From NCBI GenBank assembly GCA_947388185.1, contig CANDQP010000007.1, positions 1 through 50,841 on the forward strand: DNA of 50,841 bases, in the 5' to 3' direction. The DNA is from an uncultured Dorea sp. (GTDB taxonomy: Bacteria; Bacillota; Clostridia; Lachnospirales; Lachnospiraceae). Under the pieces are notes generated by a model that searched no databases, had not been told where the DNA came from, and saw only the letters and a program-made list of their open reading frames with translations. The position numbers were made by a program, and so were the translations under genes. Positions 6,673 to 14,893 of the stretch are shown here, piece by piece; the stretch's first letter is position 1; every line of letters begins with the position of its first letter.

Positions 6673-6704
6673 AATCTGTATCTCTCCCTTCTTCAAAATA
6701 TATT

Positions 6705-7319
6705 CTATCTGACAAACGCTACAAACCCGCAATCCGTAGGATGATCCAGGATATAGCAGTCTTGCCTGCCCAAATATTTCCGCAGCATACATGCAATCGT
6801 CGTATCCCCTCCTGCACAAAGGATATTGCACAAACTAAGCATCAATAGCAGGTTGCTCCCCATTATCACCGCCAGAATATAGATCCCGATTCCCAGGACC
6901 CCAAACGGCATAAGCACGCCGCACAGGTAATTCCGCGGACTAATAGGCTCTTTGCAATGGCAGTAAGGCGTCAGATATGCCCACATAACCCCCAGATAGA
7001 TGCTCTTCCATTTCTGTCTCGTCCATATACTCCAGCCCACGCCATGAAGAAGCTCATGAATAAACACACTCAGCATAAACAGGACGAGAAACCAGACAAT
7101 ATCAACTCTCAGGAATGCCCTTGGCTCATACCTTCCGGCCAAGATCCACAGAATCATTCCCAATACTGCAAACGGGCCTGCTGTGACAAAGGTCATAACA
7201 TTCGCCTTCGCAATCGATATCACCTCCCGGCGTTCCTCATATCCTTCTGCAAGATACTTCCCCTTCTGCCGTTCATAGTTCTCTGTGATCTGCTTTTTCC
7301 CGCGTTCTCTCTCTGCCAT
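6705..7319 (-). CDS. DUF3267 putative membrane zinc metalloprotease
   Basis: The 204-residue protein has about four to five membrane segments: roughly 43-63, 74-90, 130-150 and 154-172. The second is followed by HELLHG, an HExxH-type zinc-binding motif, in the sequence [14 protein letters not shown], which marks the DUF3267 family of putative integral-membrane zincins. A late aspartate ([10 protein letters not shown]) could be the third zinc ligand. Start is ATG 7319 behind GAGGGGGTTGTGA. It sits alone between a tyrosine T-box and tyrS, so tyrosine starvation should induce it along with the synthetase. Substrate and role are unknown. Confidence 0.85.
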   Translation of the reverse strand: MAERERGKKQITENYERQKGKYLAEGYEERREVISIAKANVMTFVTAGPFAVLGMILWILAGRYEPRAFLRVDIVWFLVLFMLSVFIHELLHGVGWSIWTRQKWKSIYLGVMWAYLTPYCHCKEPISPRNYLCGVLMPFGVLGIGIYILAVIMGSNLLLMLSLCNILCAGGDTTIACMLRKYLGRQDCYILDHPTDCGFVAFVR

Positions 7320-7345
7320 TCACAACCCCCTCACTTCCGTAAAGT

Positions 7346-7654
7346 CAAAAAAGCCCTTATCTATCACATAGATAAGGGCAGATCATTCCTGCGGTACCAC
7401 CTTAATTCACTGGCCATTCACATCACCAGCCTTCGTAAGCCGCTCATACATCAGTAAAGTAACGGCTCCGGCATATTAACGCATGCCTTACGTCACAGCC
7501 TACTCATCCGCATCCTCATGCAGACCCATCGGTGTGCAGCTCCAAGATGTATTCATGATCCCTTCCTTCATGCGCCTCTCATCCGCCGGCAGCTCTCTGT
7601 ATGGGTGTAAAAATCATTACTTCTTCTCTTCTAAGCCTTTCACATATATGCTTG
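7346..7654 (-). promoter_or_regulatory. T-box riboswitch with tyrosine specifier
   Basis: Read on the minus strand, the leader has the canonical T-box order. An AGAGAAGAAGTA segment and an AGAGAGCTG distal element lie in stem I. The specifier loop GAA-TAC-ATC has the Tyr codon TAC at 7551-7549. The T-box sequence AAGGTGGTACCGC (complement of 7391-7403) follows, and then a terminator with a perfect 12-bp stem GCCCTTATCTAT (7353-7364) / ATAGATAAGGGC (7368-7379) and a TTTTTT tail (7347-7352). Uncharged tRNA-Tyr pairing at specifier and T-box would favour the antiterminator and let transcription reach DUF3267 and tyrS. Confidence 0.95.
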
Positions 7655-7660
7655 ATGTAA

Positions 7661-7689
7661 ATCCTACCGTATTTGCCCGGCTTTGTCAA
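7661..7689 (-). promoter_or_regulatory. Promoter of the T-box/DUF3267/tyrS unit
   Basis: TTGACA (7689-7684) and TAGGAT (7666-7661) with a 17-bp spacer on the minus strand. The promoter lies inside the last codons and stop of the histidine kinase gene, so the two units abut without a spacer. Confidence 0.7.
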
Positions 7690-8695
7690 GATAGTTTTTG
7701 TAGAACCGTATCCGGAACTGTCCGCCTCCCTCCGGTGCGTTCTGTGCCCGGATCACGGCATTCTCCCGCGCAAGGATCATCTGCGCCAGGGCAAGCCCGA
7801 TCCCAAAGCTGTCTTTCCCCGCATTCTCTCCCCTGTAAAACCGCTCGAACAGATGGGGAAGATCTTCCCCGGATATCCCGCTCCCCGAATCCGTGATCTG
7901 AAGTTCGGTGTAAAGCGGATTCTCATCACAGCAGATGGAGAGCTTCCCTCCATCCGGCGTATACTCAAGTCCGTTCTTGATCACATTCTGCACCGCCTCA
8001 AGCGTCCATGCATAATCTCCGGTGATTGCCTTCCCTTCTGCACCGCTGATGCTGCAGGTCTTACCGTGTACTTCCATAGCGATCTCAAAGGGCGCGACCG
8101 CTTCGGCAAGAAGCTGCTCCAGATAAAACGTTTCTTCCTGCAGCACGATGCTCCCCGCTTCCAGCTTGGACATCCGAAGAAGCGCCGTAACCAGCCACTC
8201 GATCTTGCCCAGCATCCTTTCACATTCCCGCAGCAGGCGCCTCCTTGTATCTTCGTCCAGCTCCGGGCTCCTCAGCCGCTCCAGCAGAATGTTCAGTGAC
8301 GTAAGCGGCGTTCGTATCTGATGAGATATATCTGCAAGTGCATCCGCAAGCGAAGTCTTATCCTTCTTAAGAAGCTCCGCCTGCTCCTTTAACCGGATCG
8401 TCATCTTATTGATCTCGTCCCTGAGTATCTCCAGATCCCCCTCGCGGAAATGCTTGAACTCTGCGGTCTCACTGCCATGGAGGATCTCGTCTATCTGTTC
8501 CGCAAGCATCCGCATCCCCTGATAACGCCTGCCCTCCCTTATGAAATGTAAACCGCACCAGAATATGCTGCAAAGAACCACAGCACCCGCAGCGTCTCTT
8601 CCCCACACCAACCCTGCAGCCAGCCCGGCAAGAATCGTTCCAAGTACAGATATAAGAGTCTGTTCCCTAAACCCTCTGTTACGGAATATCCACAT
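7664..8695 (-). CDS. Sensor histidine kinase, intramembrane-sensing type
   Basis: The start is ATG 8695 (MWIFRNRGFREQTLISVL), preceded by AGAGAGATT and placed 7 bp after the regulator stop codon; longer frames run into the regulator. The 343-residue protein has two N-terminal membrane helices (about 13-31 and 36-51) with almost no outer loop. The HisKA phospho-acceptor box is ADISHQIRTPLTSL, followed by the N box NVIKNGLEYT, the G1 box DSGSGIS and the G2 box FGIGLALAQM. The tiny outer loop is typical of BceS-like kinases that sense through partner membrane proteins such as bacitracin-type ABC transporters. The adjacent ABC unit (9471-11456) is a candidate partner, although it has its own GntR regulator. 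Confidence 0.92.
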   Translation of the reverse strand: MWIFRNRGFREQTLISVLGTILAGLAAGLVWGRDAAGAVVLCSIFWCGLHFIREGRRYQGMRMLAEQIDEILHGSETAEFKHFREGDLEILRDEINKMTIRLKEQAELLKKDKTSLADALADISHQIRTPLTSLNILLERLRSPELDEDTRRRLLRECERMLGKIEWLVTALLRMSKLEAGSIVLQEETFYLEQLLAEAVAPFEIAMEVHGKTCSISGAEGKAITGDYAWTLEAVQNVIKNGLEYTPDGGKLSICCDENPLYTELQITDSGSGISGEDLPHLFERFYRGENAGKDSFGIGLALAQMILARENAVIRAQNAPEGGGQFRIRFYKNYLDKAGQIR

Positions 8696-8702
8696 AATCT
8701 CT

Positions 8703-9380
8703 CTATGCCTCCATCCGGTATCCCAGGCCGCGCACAGTCTTGATGATCTGCGGATTCTGCGGATCACGCTCGATCTTATCGCGGAGCCGCTTGATATACA
8801 CCGTCAGCGTATTGTCATTCACATATTCTCCCGCGACATCCCAGATCTCCTCCAATAGCCGCCCCCGGGACAGGACCTTCCCGCGGTGATTCAGGAATAC
8901 AAGGAACAGACGGTACTCGAGCGCCGAGAGAAATAATTCCTCCCCTGCACGCATCACCGCACCCCTCTCGGTATCTATCTTCAGATCTCCCGCATACACC
9001 GCACCGCCGGATCTCCCTGCGCGCCTCAGAACAGACCGCATCCTTGAGACCAGCTCCCTGGGCCTGAACGGCTTGCTGATATAGTCGTCCGCCCCCATAT
9101 CAAGCCCGGTGACTACAGAGAATTCGTCTCCCAGTGCAGTCAGAAATATTACCGGGATATCATACTTCATCTTGATCGCCGTACAGGCGCTGTATCCGTT
9201 CCCCTCCGCCAGTGTCACATCCAGAAGGATCAGATCCGGCCGTCCCGACTCCAGAATCTCCATTGCCTTTGTCTGTCCGTCCGCGGCCGAGACCTCGAAT
9301 CCCTCTTCCTTTAAGAATGCCGACAGGTTCTCAACGATCGCCGGGTCATCCTCTATTAACAATATCTTAGATTCTACCAT
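8703..9380 (-). CDS. OmpR/PhoB-family response regulator
   Basis: The 225-residue regulator has a receiver domain (1-118) with acidic pocket EDD (10-12), phospho-acceptor D54 (LILLDVTL) and the conserved Lys in ISKPFRP. The C-terminal winged helix (about 125-225) contains LSALEYRLFLVFLNHRGKVL, DNTLTVYIKRLRDKIE and TVRGLGYRMEA. ATG 9380 follows GGAGAAGAACA. It is the first gene of a two-gene unit with the kinase. The promoter lies in the end of the ABC permease gene just upstream. Confidence 0.95.
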   Translation of the reverse strand: MVESKILLIEDDPAIVENLSAFLKEEGFEVSAADGQTKAMEILESGRPDLILLDVTLAEGNGYSACTAIKMKYDIPVIFLTALGDEFSVVTGLDMGADDYISKPFRPRELVSRMRSVLRRAGRSGGAVYAGDLKIDTERGAVMRAGEELFLSALEYRLFLVFLNHRGKVLSRGRLLEEIWDVAGEYVNDNTLTVYIKRLRDKIERDPQNPQIIKTVRGLGYRMEA

Positions 9381-9438
9381 TGTTCTTCTCCATGCACATG
9401 ATCCCTTGCCGTGTTTGTTCTATATACTTCTAACATTC

Positions 9439-9467
9439 ATTATACGGACCGCCCATGAAGATATCAA
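9439..9467 (-). promoter_or_regulatory. Promoter of the two-component system
   Basis: TTGATA (9467-9462), 17-bp spacer, TATAAT (9444-9439) on the minus strand, immediately after the ABC permease stop codon at 9471. The transcript would start near 9432 and have about 50 nt before the regulator ATG. Confidence 0.7.
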
Positions 9468-9470
9468 GTC

Positions 9471-10214
9471 TTAACTGATCTCCGTCCTTCTTAACAGCCT
9501 GTAACAAATGAACAGGATAACCAGGATGATCACTGTCATCGTCAGAACTCCCAGGAATGGGTTATTGCTTCTGAATCCCATAATATTCATAAATCCATTT
9601 GCCAATTTGAATACTTCTCTATGGAAATACGCCCCGATCACAGGCAGCACGCCAAAAATGAAGAGCGGAAGCCCCACACAATAAAAAGTACGGAACTTCT
9701 TCGCCATCCGGCAGTATACTCCTGCGGTCACAAGCCCGGAAGCAAATAGCAGAAAATTAACGAACGCCGACAGCACAAAGCTTACGGCCGCACCTGACAC
9801 ACTTCCTGCCCTGTCATAAAACCCTGGGTAACACATTTTCCAGACATCGATAGCTCTAAAATTGCTGTTTCCTGAAAAGCCTGCTCCCAACCGGACACCA
9901 AGGAAGAGGGTAAGCAAATCGATCAATGCGCATACACAGCCTGCAATGACCAACACACACAGAACACTCTGAAAATAACACTTTCTTGATATACCGTTCT
10001 GAACCGCCATCAGTAAATGCTCTTTATATACAGCGATCCCAAATACAAGACAAAAAACAGCGCCCGGCAGGCCATTTCCATTAATATTAGTATCTATATC
10101 GCCGAATGTAATGCTGATCACAGCCGGAATGCAAGAGAGCAGCAGCATCACCAATGCGTAGACCAGACAAGAGTAAATCAAATCTTTTAACTGAAACCTT
10201 AATATCTTCTTCAT
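9471..10214 (-). CDS. ABC transporter permease-like membrane protein
   Basis: The start is ATG 10214 (MKKILRFQLKDLIYSC), spaced correctly after AAGGAGTGATAT; an in-frame GTG at 10223 overlaps the ribosome binding site. The 247-residue protein has about six membrane segments and resembles ABC-2-type permeases encoded beside YtrB-like ATPases. It is the third gene of GntR-ATPase-permease, 16 bp after the ATPase stop codon. Substrate is unknown; YtrA-type units in Bacillus respond to cell-wall-active antibiotics. An outer segment near residues 100-140 (GFSGNSNFRAIDVWKMCYPG) is the only long loop. Confidence 0.8.
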   Translation of the reverse strand: MKKILRFQLKDLIYSCLVYALVMLLLSCIPAVISITFGDIDTNINGNGLPGAVFCLVFGIAVYKEHLLMAVQNGISRKCYFQSVLCVLVIAGCVCALIDLLTLFLGVRLGAGFSGNSNFRAIDVWKMCYPGFYDRAGSVSGAAVSFVLSAFVNFLLFASGLVTAGVYCRMAKKFRTFYCVGLPLFIFGVLPVIGAYFHREVFKLANGFMNIMGFRSNNPFLGVLTMTVIILVILFICYRLLRRTEIS

Positions 10215-10230
10215 ATATATCACTCCTTTT

Positions 10231-11091
10231 CTATCTGCTGTGAAGATTGTCTGTCAGCTTAATAAACAACTTCTGCAGATCCATCTTAGATACCGAAAGC
10301 CCTGACGGAAGCGGATATTCCGGTTCTCCTATGACATAAGCGCTCTTCAGCCCTCCCAGTATATCCGTACCGATCACTTCCCTTGCCTTAACATAGGCAT
10401 CCACCGCCCCGGCCGGTCCGCTGACGCAGTAACCGCTGTCAAGAAGGCTCTCCGTCGGTTCATTCCGAATAATCTGCCCCTTGTCGATCACGATAACCTG
10501 TTCTATAATGTTAGCCGCTTCTTCGATCAGATGGGTCGATACCACGGCTGTGAACGGATCTCTGGCATATTTCTCAATCAGAAGCTTATAAAACAATTCG
10601 CGGTGACAGGCGTCAAGCCCGAGAACCGGCTCGTCTAAGAATACAAACGGAACATTCACCGACAGAGCCGTAATATTCCTGAAAATGGATTGATACCCTG
10701 TCGACAAACTCTTGATCTTCTTCTTCACCGGAAGCTCAAAAAGCCTGCTAAGCTCCCCGGCATAATCCGCATCAAAATCCGGGTAGAATTCTCGGGTCCA
10801 CCGGAACGCGTCCTTCACCTTCATACCTTCCGGGTACAGATTCGTCTCATTCGCAAGAAAGCACTTCGATAACAGCGCAGTATTCTCCGTCAAGGTCTCA
10901 TCCCCCATCAGAACCGTACCGCTGCCCGGAAACAGACGGTTATTAATAATATTCAAAAGCGTGGACTTCCCCGCTCCGTTCCTTCCCAACAGCCCATAGA
11001 TGGTATTCTCTTCTATCAGAAGATTCACATGGGACAAGGCCTTCGTATCCTTGAATTCCTTGGATACATCTCTTACTTCAATTCTGCTCAT
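10231..11091 (-). CDS. ABC transporter ATPase
   Basis: The 286-residue ATP-binding subunit has Walker A GRNGAGKS (36-43), Walker B FVFLDEP, the switch His in STHLIEEA and a divergent signature LSTGYQS in place of LSGGQ. Such LSTGY-type signatures are usual in YtrB/CcmA-like ATPases. A C-terminal domain of about 80 residues follows the core. ATG 11091 overlaps the GntR stop codon in ATGA, showing translational coupling. It would power the permease encoded downstream. Confidence 0.93.
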   Translation of the reverse strand: MSRIEVRDVSKEFKDTKALSHVNLLIEENTIYGLLGRNGAGKSTLLNIINNRLFPGSGTVLMGDETLTENTALLSKCFLANETNLYPEGMKVKDAFRWTREFYPDFDADYAGELSRLFELPVKKKIKSLSTGYQSIFRNITALSVNVPFVFLDEPVLGLDACHRELFYKLLIEKYARDPFTAVVSTHLIEEAANIIEQVIVIDKGQIIRNEPTESLLDSGYCVSGPAGAVDAYVKAREVIGTDILGGLKSAYVIGEPEYPLPSGLSVSKMDLQKLFIKLTDNLHSR

Positions 11092-11456
11092 TGTACAAAT
11101 CCCCTTTCTATCATAGCAATGATCTCATCGCTGGTAATTCCCAGTCTCTTCGCTTCCTCCACCAGCCTGCTCACATAATTGTCATAGAACTGGTTCTGTC
11201 TCTTCTTTTGAAGCTTGCTTACGGCTCCCTTCGCTACAAACATGCCGACCCCCCTCTTCTTAAATACGATCTCTTCATCCACCAGCAGATTAATGCCCTT
11301 AAGCGCCGTGGCAGGATTGATCTTATAATTAACAGAAAATTCTGTAATCGAAGGAATCTGGCTTTCTTCGGGAAAAGCGCCTGTTAATATCCCGTCCTCA
11401 ATGCCCTCGGCGATCTGGATAAAAATAGGCTTTTCCTGATCAAGGCTAAGTTTCAT
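11088..11456 (-). CDS. GntR-family regulator, YtrA type
   Basis: The 122-residue protein is short, as in the YtrA subfamily. An N-terminal winged helix (residues 1-75) contains PIFIQIAEGIEDGILTGAF, IPSITEFSVNYKINPATALK and FKKRGVGMFVA, followed by a short helical dimerisation tail. ATG 11456 follows AGGGAGGAACGAT. It heads the ABC operon and a palindrome lies right behind the operon promoter (11509-11532), so it most likely represses its own unit until an envelope-related signal appears. The effector is unknown. Confidence 0.9.
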   Translation of the reverse strand: MKLSLDQEKPIFIQIAEGIEDGILTGAFPEESQIPSITEFSVNYKINPATALKGINLLVDEEIVFKKRGVGMFVAKGAVSKLQKKRQNQFYDNYVSRLVEEAKRLGITSDEIIAMIERGFVQ

Positions 11457-11508
11457 ATCGTTCCTCCCTTCTCCTTATCACAGTGTTGCACCTGTCTATT
11501 ACTTACAT

Positions 11509-11532
11509 GGTTAATTAGTTTAGTAATTAAAC
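11509..11532. promoter_or_regulatory. Palindromic operator of the GntR/ABC unit
   Basis: An interrupted palindrome has outer arms GTTAATTA and TAATTAAAC around GTTTAG. It begins right after the predicted transcript start of the operon, the position at which a bound repressor would block the promoter. YtrA-type regulators bind AT-rich palindromes of this kind. Confidence 0.6.
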
Positions 11533-11540
11533 ATATGTGT

Positions 11541-11569
11541 ATATTATCACACATTCACCCAAACGTCAA
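11541..11569 (-). promoter_or_regulatory. Promoter of the GntR/ABC unit
   Basis: TTGACG (11569-11564), 17-bp spacer, TAATAT (11546-11541) on the minus strand, with the palindrome 11509-11532 just downstream. Confidence 0.7.
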
Positions 11570-11581
11570 CAAGAAAAATGC

Positions 11582-11610
11582 TTGAATCTATACATCAGAC
11601 AAGTTATACT
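11582..11610 (+). promoter_or_regulatory. Promoter of yfcE-azlCD
   Basis: TTGAAT (11582-11587), 17-bp spacer, TATACT (11605-11610). It is divergent from the GntR/ABC promoter, with the two -35 boxes about 12 bp apart. Confidence 0.65.
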
Positions 11611-11658
11611 TTAAAAAGGTTATGATATCAGAATATGATAGACAGAGAGGTACTTACT

Positions 11659-12246
11659 ATGAGATTAATGATTGCATCCGATATACACGGCAGTTCCTAT
11701 TATCTGAAGAAGCTTCTGGAACAATATAAAAATGAGCAGCCCGATAAGCTGCTCATTCTTGGAGATATTCTGTACCACGGTCCCAGGAACAACCTCCCCA
11801 AGGGTTATGATCCCCAAGAGGTCATCGACCTTCTCAACGGCATGAAGGAAGAGCTCCTGTGCGTCCGCGGCAACTGTGATACTGAGGTAGACCAGATGGT
11901 GCTTGAATTCCCGATTCTTGCCGATTACTGCATCCTATATGAACAAGGCCGCATGATCTTCGCTACACACGGGCATCACCATAACACTTCCACTCCCCCT
12001 ATGCTGAAATCAGGCGATATCCTGCTCCACGGACATACCCACGTACCTGTGAAAGAAGAATTCTGCGGCAGATATTACCTGAATCCAGGCTCCGTCGCCA
12101 TTCCGAAGGAAAACAGCGCGCATAGCTATATGATGTTGGAAGACGGTCTATTTACCTGGAAGGATCTGGACGGAAATGCCTATATGAATTTTCAGATGAA
12201 TCCATCACACACGATAAAAACGGAGCTGCAACATGAATCGAAATAA
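11659..12246 (+). CDS. yfcE: YfcE-type metallophosphodiesterase
   Basis: I chose ATG 11659 (MRLMIASDIHGSSYYLKKLL) behind AGAGAGGTACTTACT; the frame is open from 11635. The 195-residue protein has the calcineurin-like metal ligands in order: SDIHG, GDILYHGPRN, GNCD, ATHGHHH and HGHTHVP. YfcE of E. coli is a small manganese-dependent phosphodiesterase of unclear natural substrate; length and motifs agree. It overlaps azlC by 14 bp and shares its promoter with the azlCD amino-acid exporter genes, a linkage without an obvious explanation. Confidence 0.92.
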   Translation: MRLMIASDIHGSSYYLKKLLEQYKNEQPDKLLILGDILYHGPRNNLPKGYDPQEVIDLLNGMKEELLCVRGNCDTEVDQMVLEFPILADYCILYEQGRMIFATHGHHHNTSTPPMLKSGDILLHGHTHVPVKEEFCGRYYLNPGSVAIPKENSAHSYMMLEDGLFTWKDLDGNAYMNFQMNPSHTIKTELQHESK

Positions 12247-12982
12247 GAATGCATTTACCAATGGGATCCGAGACGGGATCCCTATTGCCCTTGGCTACTT
12301 TGCCGTGGCATTTTCCTTAGGGATCGTTGCGAAAAAAGCCGGACTGAATCCATTCCAGGGATTCTTATCAAGCTTCCTCAATCACGCTTCTGCAGGCGAG
12401 TACGCCGAATTTACTGTTATCATGGCAAATGCACCTTATATCGAGATGGCATTTGTCATTCTGATCACCAATATCCGCTATATGCTAATGAGCTGTGCGC
12501 TGAGCCAGCGGTTTGACCCGGGCACCTCTAACGCGCATCGATTGCTGGTAGGCTTTGGAATCACAGACGAGATCTTCGGAATCAGCATCGGAAGGATCGG
12601 CGCACTGAACCCCTATTACAACTACGGCGCGATGGCGATCGCCCTCCCTGGCTGGTCGCTCGGCACCGCTTTGGGGATCGTCGCAGGCAACATCCTGCCC
12701 GCATCTATCGTCAGCGCCTTAAGCGTAGCGCTATACGGTATGTTTATCGCCATCATTATCCCTGCATCCAGAACGGATAAGATCGTAGGCGGCGTGGTGA
12801 TCGCAAGCTTTCTTGCAAGCTTCGCCGTATCTAAGATCCCGCAGCTTGACCGGATGTCTGACAGTATGAAGATCAGCCTTCTCACCGTGATCATCGCAGG
12901 AGCTGCCGCCGCCTTATTCCCGTCAAAGGATGACGACGGCTTTGATATTGACAAGAAAGAGGAAGGAGGCAGCAGAATATGA
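12233..12982 (+). CDS. azlC: Branched-chain amino acid exporter, large subunit AzlC
   Basis: The 249-residue membrane protein has the AzlC family pattern: the early GIRDGIPIALGYFAVAFSLG helix, GLNPFQGFLSSFLNHASAGEYAEF, and RYMLMSCALSQR. There are about seven membrane segments. AzlC acts with small AzlD to export branched-chain amino acids (demonstrated through azaleucine resistance in Bacillus). It begins inside yfcE and its stop overlaps the azlD start (ATGA), so the three genes are coupled. Confidence 0.93.
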   Translation: MNRNKNAFTNGIRDGIPIALGYFAVAFSLGIVAKKAGLNPFQGFLSSFLNHASAGEYAEFTVIMANAPYIEMAFVILITNIRYMLMSCALSQRFDPGTSNAHRLLVGFGITDEIFGISIGRIGALNPYYNYGAMAIALPGWSLGTALGIVAGNILPASIVSALSVALYGMFIAIIIPASRTDKIVGGVVIASFLASFAVSKIPQLDRMSDSMKISLLTVIIAGAAAALFPSKDDDGFDIDKKEEGGSRI

Positions 12983-13296
12983 CGCACAATATCTACCTGT
13001 ACATACTTGTGGCCGCGGCCGTATCCTTCCTGATCCGTGTCCTCCCGCTGACTCTCATACGAAGAAAGATCAAGAATCCTTTTATACGGTCATTCCTCTA
13101 TTACGTTCCATATGTGACGCTGTCGGTAATGACATTTCCCGCGATCATCACTGCGCCTAAGCTTCCTCTCGCAGGCATTCTGGCCCTTACCGCAGGCGTT
13201 GCCGCCGCCTGGAAGGGAGTTAATATGATGGGGATCGCCGCGTTATGCTGCGCCGTCGTATTCATCTGTGAGATGGCCGCGCCTTATCTGATGTAA
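12979..13296 (+). CDS. azlD: Branched-chain amino acid exporter, small subunit AzlD
   Basis: The 105-residue protein with three to four membrane helices has the AzlD features: VSFLIRVLPLTLIRRK near the start, then FLYYVPYVTLSVMTFP and TAGVAAAWKGVNMM. It is translationally coupled to azlC through an ATGA overlap, with GGAGGCAGCAGAAT as ribosome binding site. It would form the complete exporter with AzlC in the cell membrane. Confidence 0.92.
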   Translation: MTHNIYLYILVAAAVSFLIRVLPLTLIRRKIKNPFIRSFLYYVPYVTLSVMTFPAIITAPKLPLAGILALTAGVAAAWKGVNMMGIAALCCAVVFICEMAAPYLM

Positions 13297-13325
13297 AAAG
13301 GGCTGTCGGAGTTTCCCGGCAACCC
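13295..13325 (-). terminator. Terminator of galK-galT
   Basis: A stem with one mismatch pairs GGGCTGTCGG (13300-13309) with CCGGCAACCC (13316-13325). On the minus strand it is followed by TTTTT (13299-13295), which overlaps the azlD stop codon. It lies 17 bp past galT. Confidence 0.7.
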
Positions 13326-13342
13326 TAAATAGTTGTTCCATT

Positions 13343-14833
13343 TTATAATGTACGGATAAATCTCATAAAGGCTTCGCGTCCTTCTTCCGTACACTTATAC
13401 ACACCCGCATCCTCCAGCACATGCGTGAATGTGATGCCGATCTCTTCCTTCAGTACATCCATCACATTCTCCCTGGTAATGCTGTCATACTTCGGCAGGA
13501 ATGCTTCCACCCACTGAGCGTGCTTCACAAGCTTCTCATTGCTTCGGATATCCTTGCCCTCAACCAGATAATCAGCCAGAAGTTCCATCTCTTCCTTCAG
13601 TCTGGACGGCAGCACAGCAAGTCCCATAACCTCGATCAGGCCGATATTCTCCTTCTTAATGTTATGATACTGCGCATGCGGATGATAAACCCCAAGCGGA
13701 TGCTCCTCTGTAGTGATATTGTTCCTCAGAGTCAGATCCAGCTCGAAGACGTCTCCCACCTTCCTTGCGATCGGCGTGATCGTATTGTGCGGTTCTCCGT
13801 CTGTCTCTGCATAGATAAATGCAGCTTCATCCGTATATCCTCTCCACGCAGCCAGAACATGGTCTGCCAGTTCAATCAGGCGCTTCTCATCCTTATGCCT
13901 GATACGGAGAACAGACAGAGGCCATTTGACAATTCCTGCTTCCACGTCCTCATACCCCGGTATCGTCACGGACTTTTCAATCGGCGCTTTTGCCATGGCA
14001 AATGTATAGTTGCCTCCCTGGAAATGGTCATGGCTTAAGATAGAGCCGCCAACGATCGGAAGATCCGCGTTGGATCCCAGGAAATAGTGCGGGAACAGCT
14101 TGATAAAGTCGAATAACTTGATAAATGCAGCCTTCTCGATCTTCATCGGAACATGCTGTCCATTGAATACAATACAGTGCTCATTGTAATATACATACGG
14201 AGAATACTGGAATCCCCAATTGCTGTCATTAATAGTGATCGGGATGATCCTGTGGTTCTCCCTTGCCGGATGGTTCAGACGCCCCGCGTATCCCTCATTC
14301 TCCATACAGAGCAGGCACTTGGGATAACTGCTTGCCTTCGCATTCTTCGCCGCCGCGATCGCCTTAGGATCCTTCTCCGGCTTGGACAGATTGATCGTAA
14401 TATCAATCTCACCGTAAGGAGAATCCACCTTCCACTTCATATCCTTCTTCACGCGGTAACGGCGGATATAGTCGCTGTCCTGACTGAGCTTGTAGTAATA
14501 ATCGGTTGCTTCCTTCGGAGAATTCTCGTATTTCTTCGCAAATGTCTCCTGCACCTGGGCCGGTCTTGGAACCAGGCAGTTCATCAGCTTCGTGTCGAAT
14601 AAGTCTCTGTAACCGATACTGTCCTCGATGATGCCGCGCTTCACCGCTTCGTCAAGCAGTTCTTTTAAAACGGATTCCAATTCAATGTCATCCGCATCGA
14701 CCGGAACATCCTCATAATCATCTTCGCGGAACATATCTAACAGAAGGTTTGTCGTATAGACACGCTCCGTCTCAGGAAGCAAACCAGTCTGAATGCCGTA
14801 TTCTACTAATTTCTTGATATTCTCATTTAACAT
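13343..14833 (-). CDS. galT: UDP-glucose--hexose-1-phosphate uridylyltransferase (GalT2 type)
   Basis: Leloir-pathway enzyme exchanging UDP between glucose-1-phosphate and galactose-1-phosphate. ATG 14833 (MLNENIKKLVEYGIQTG) follows AAGGAGAATGAGAAG; a start at 14854 has no binding site. The 496-residue length is that of the long Gram-positive GalT2 family. Recognisable parts are the SYPKCLLCMENEGYAGRLNH block, FNGQHVPMKIEK, GGSILSHDHFQGGNYTFAMA with its paired histidines, and GEPHNTITPIARK. It lies 60 bp downstream of galK on the same strand, the two forming an operon without galE. Confidence 0.96.
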   Translation of the reverse strand: MLNENIKKLVEYGIQTGLLPETERVYTTNLLLDMFREDDYEDVPVDADDIELESVLKELLDEAVKRGIIEDSIGYRDLFDTKLMNCLVPRPAQVQETFAKKYENSPKEATDYYYKLSQDSDYIRRYRVKKDMKWKVDSPYGEIDITINLSKPEKDPKAIAAAKNAKASSYPKCLLCMENEGYAGRLNHPARENHRIIPITINDSNWGFQYSPYVYYNEHCIVFNGQHVPMKIEKAAFIKLFDFIKLFPHYFLGSNADLPIVGGSILSHDHFQGGNYTFAMAKAPIEKSVTIPGYEDVEAGIVKWPLSVLRIRHKDEKRLIELADHVLAAWRGYTDEAAFIYAETDGEPHNTITPIARKVGDVFELDLTLRNNITTEEHPLGVYHPHAQYHNIKKENIGLIEVMGLAVLPSRLKEEMELLADYLVEGKDIRSNEKLVKHAQWVEAFLPKYDSITRENVMDVLKEEIGITFTHVLEDAGVYKCTEEGREAFMRFIRTL

Positions 14834-14893
14834 CTTCTCATTCTCCTTCCCCATCCGAAAGACAGCCTCTCTGATTGCCCGGATAGATTTTTC

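Noticed and set aside
6673-6831. Longer tyrS start
   Set aside because: It would overlap the DUF3267 gene and add residues foreign to tyrosyl-tRNA synthetases; ATG 6672 has its own binding site.
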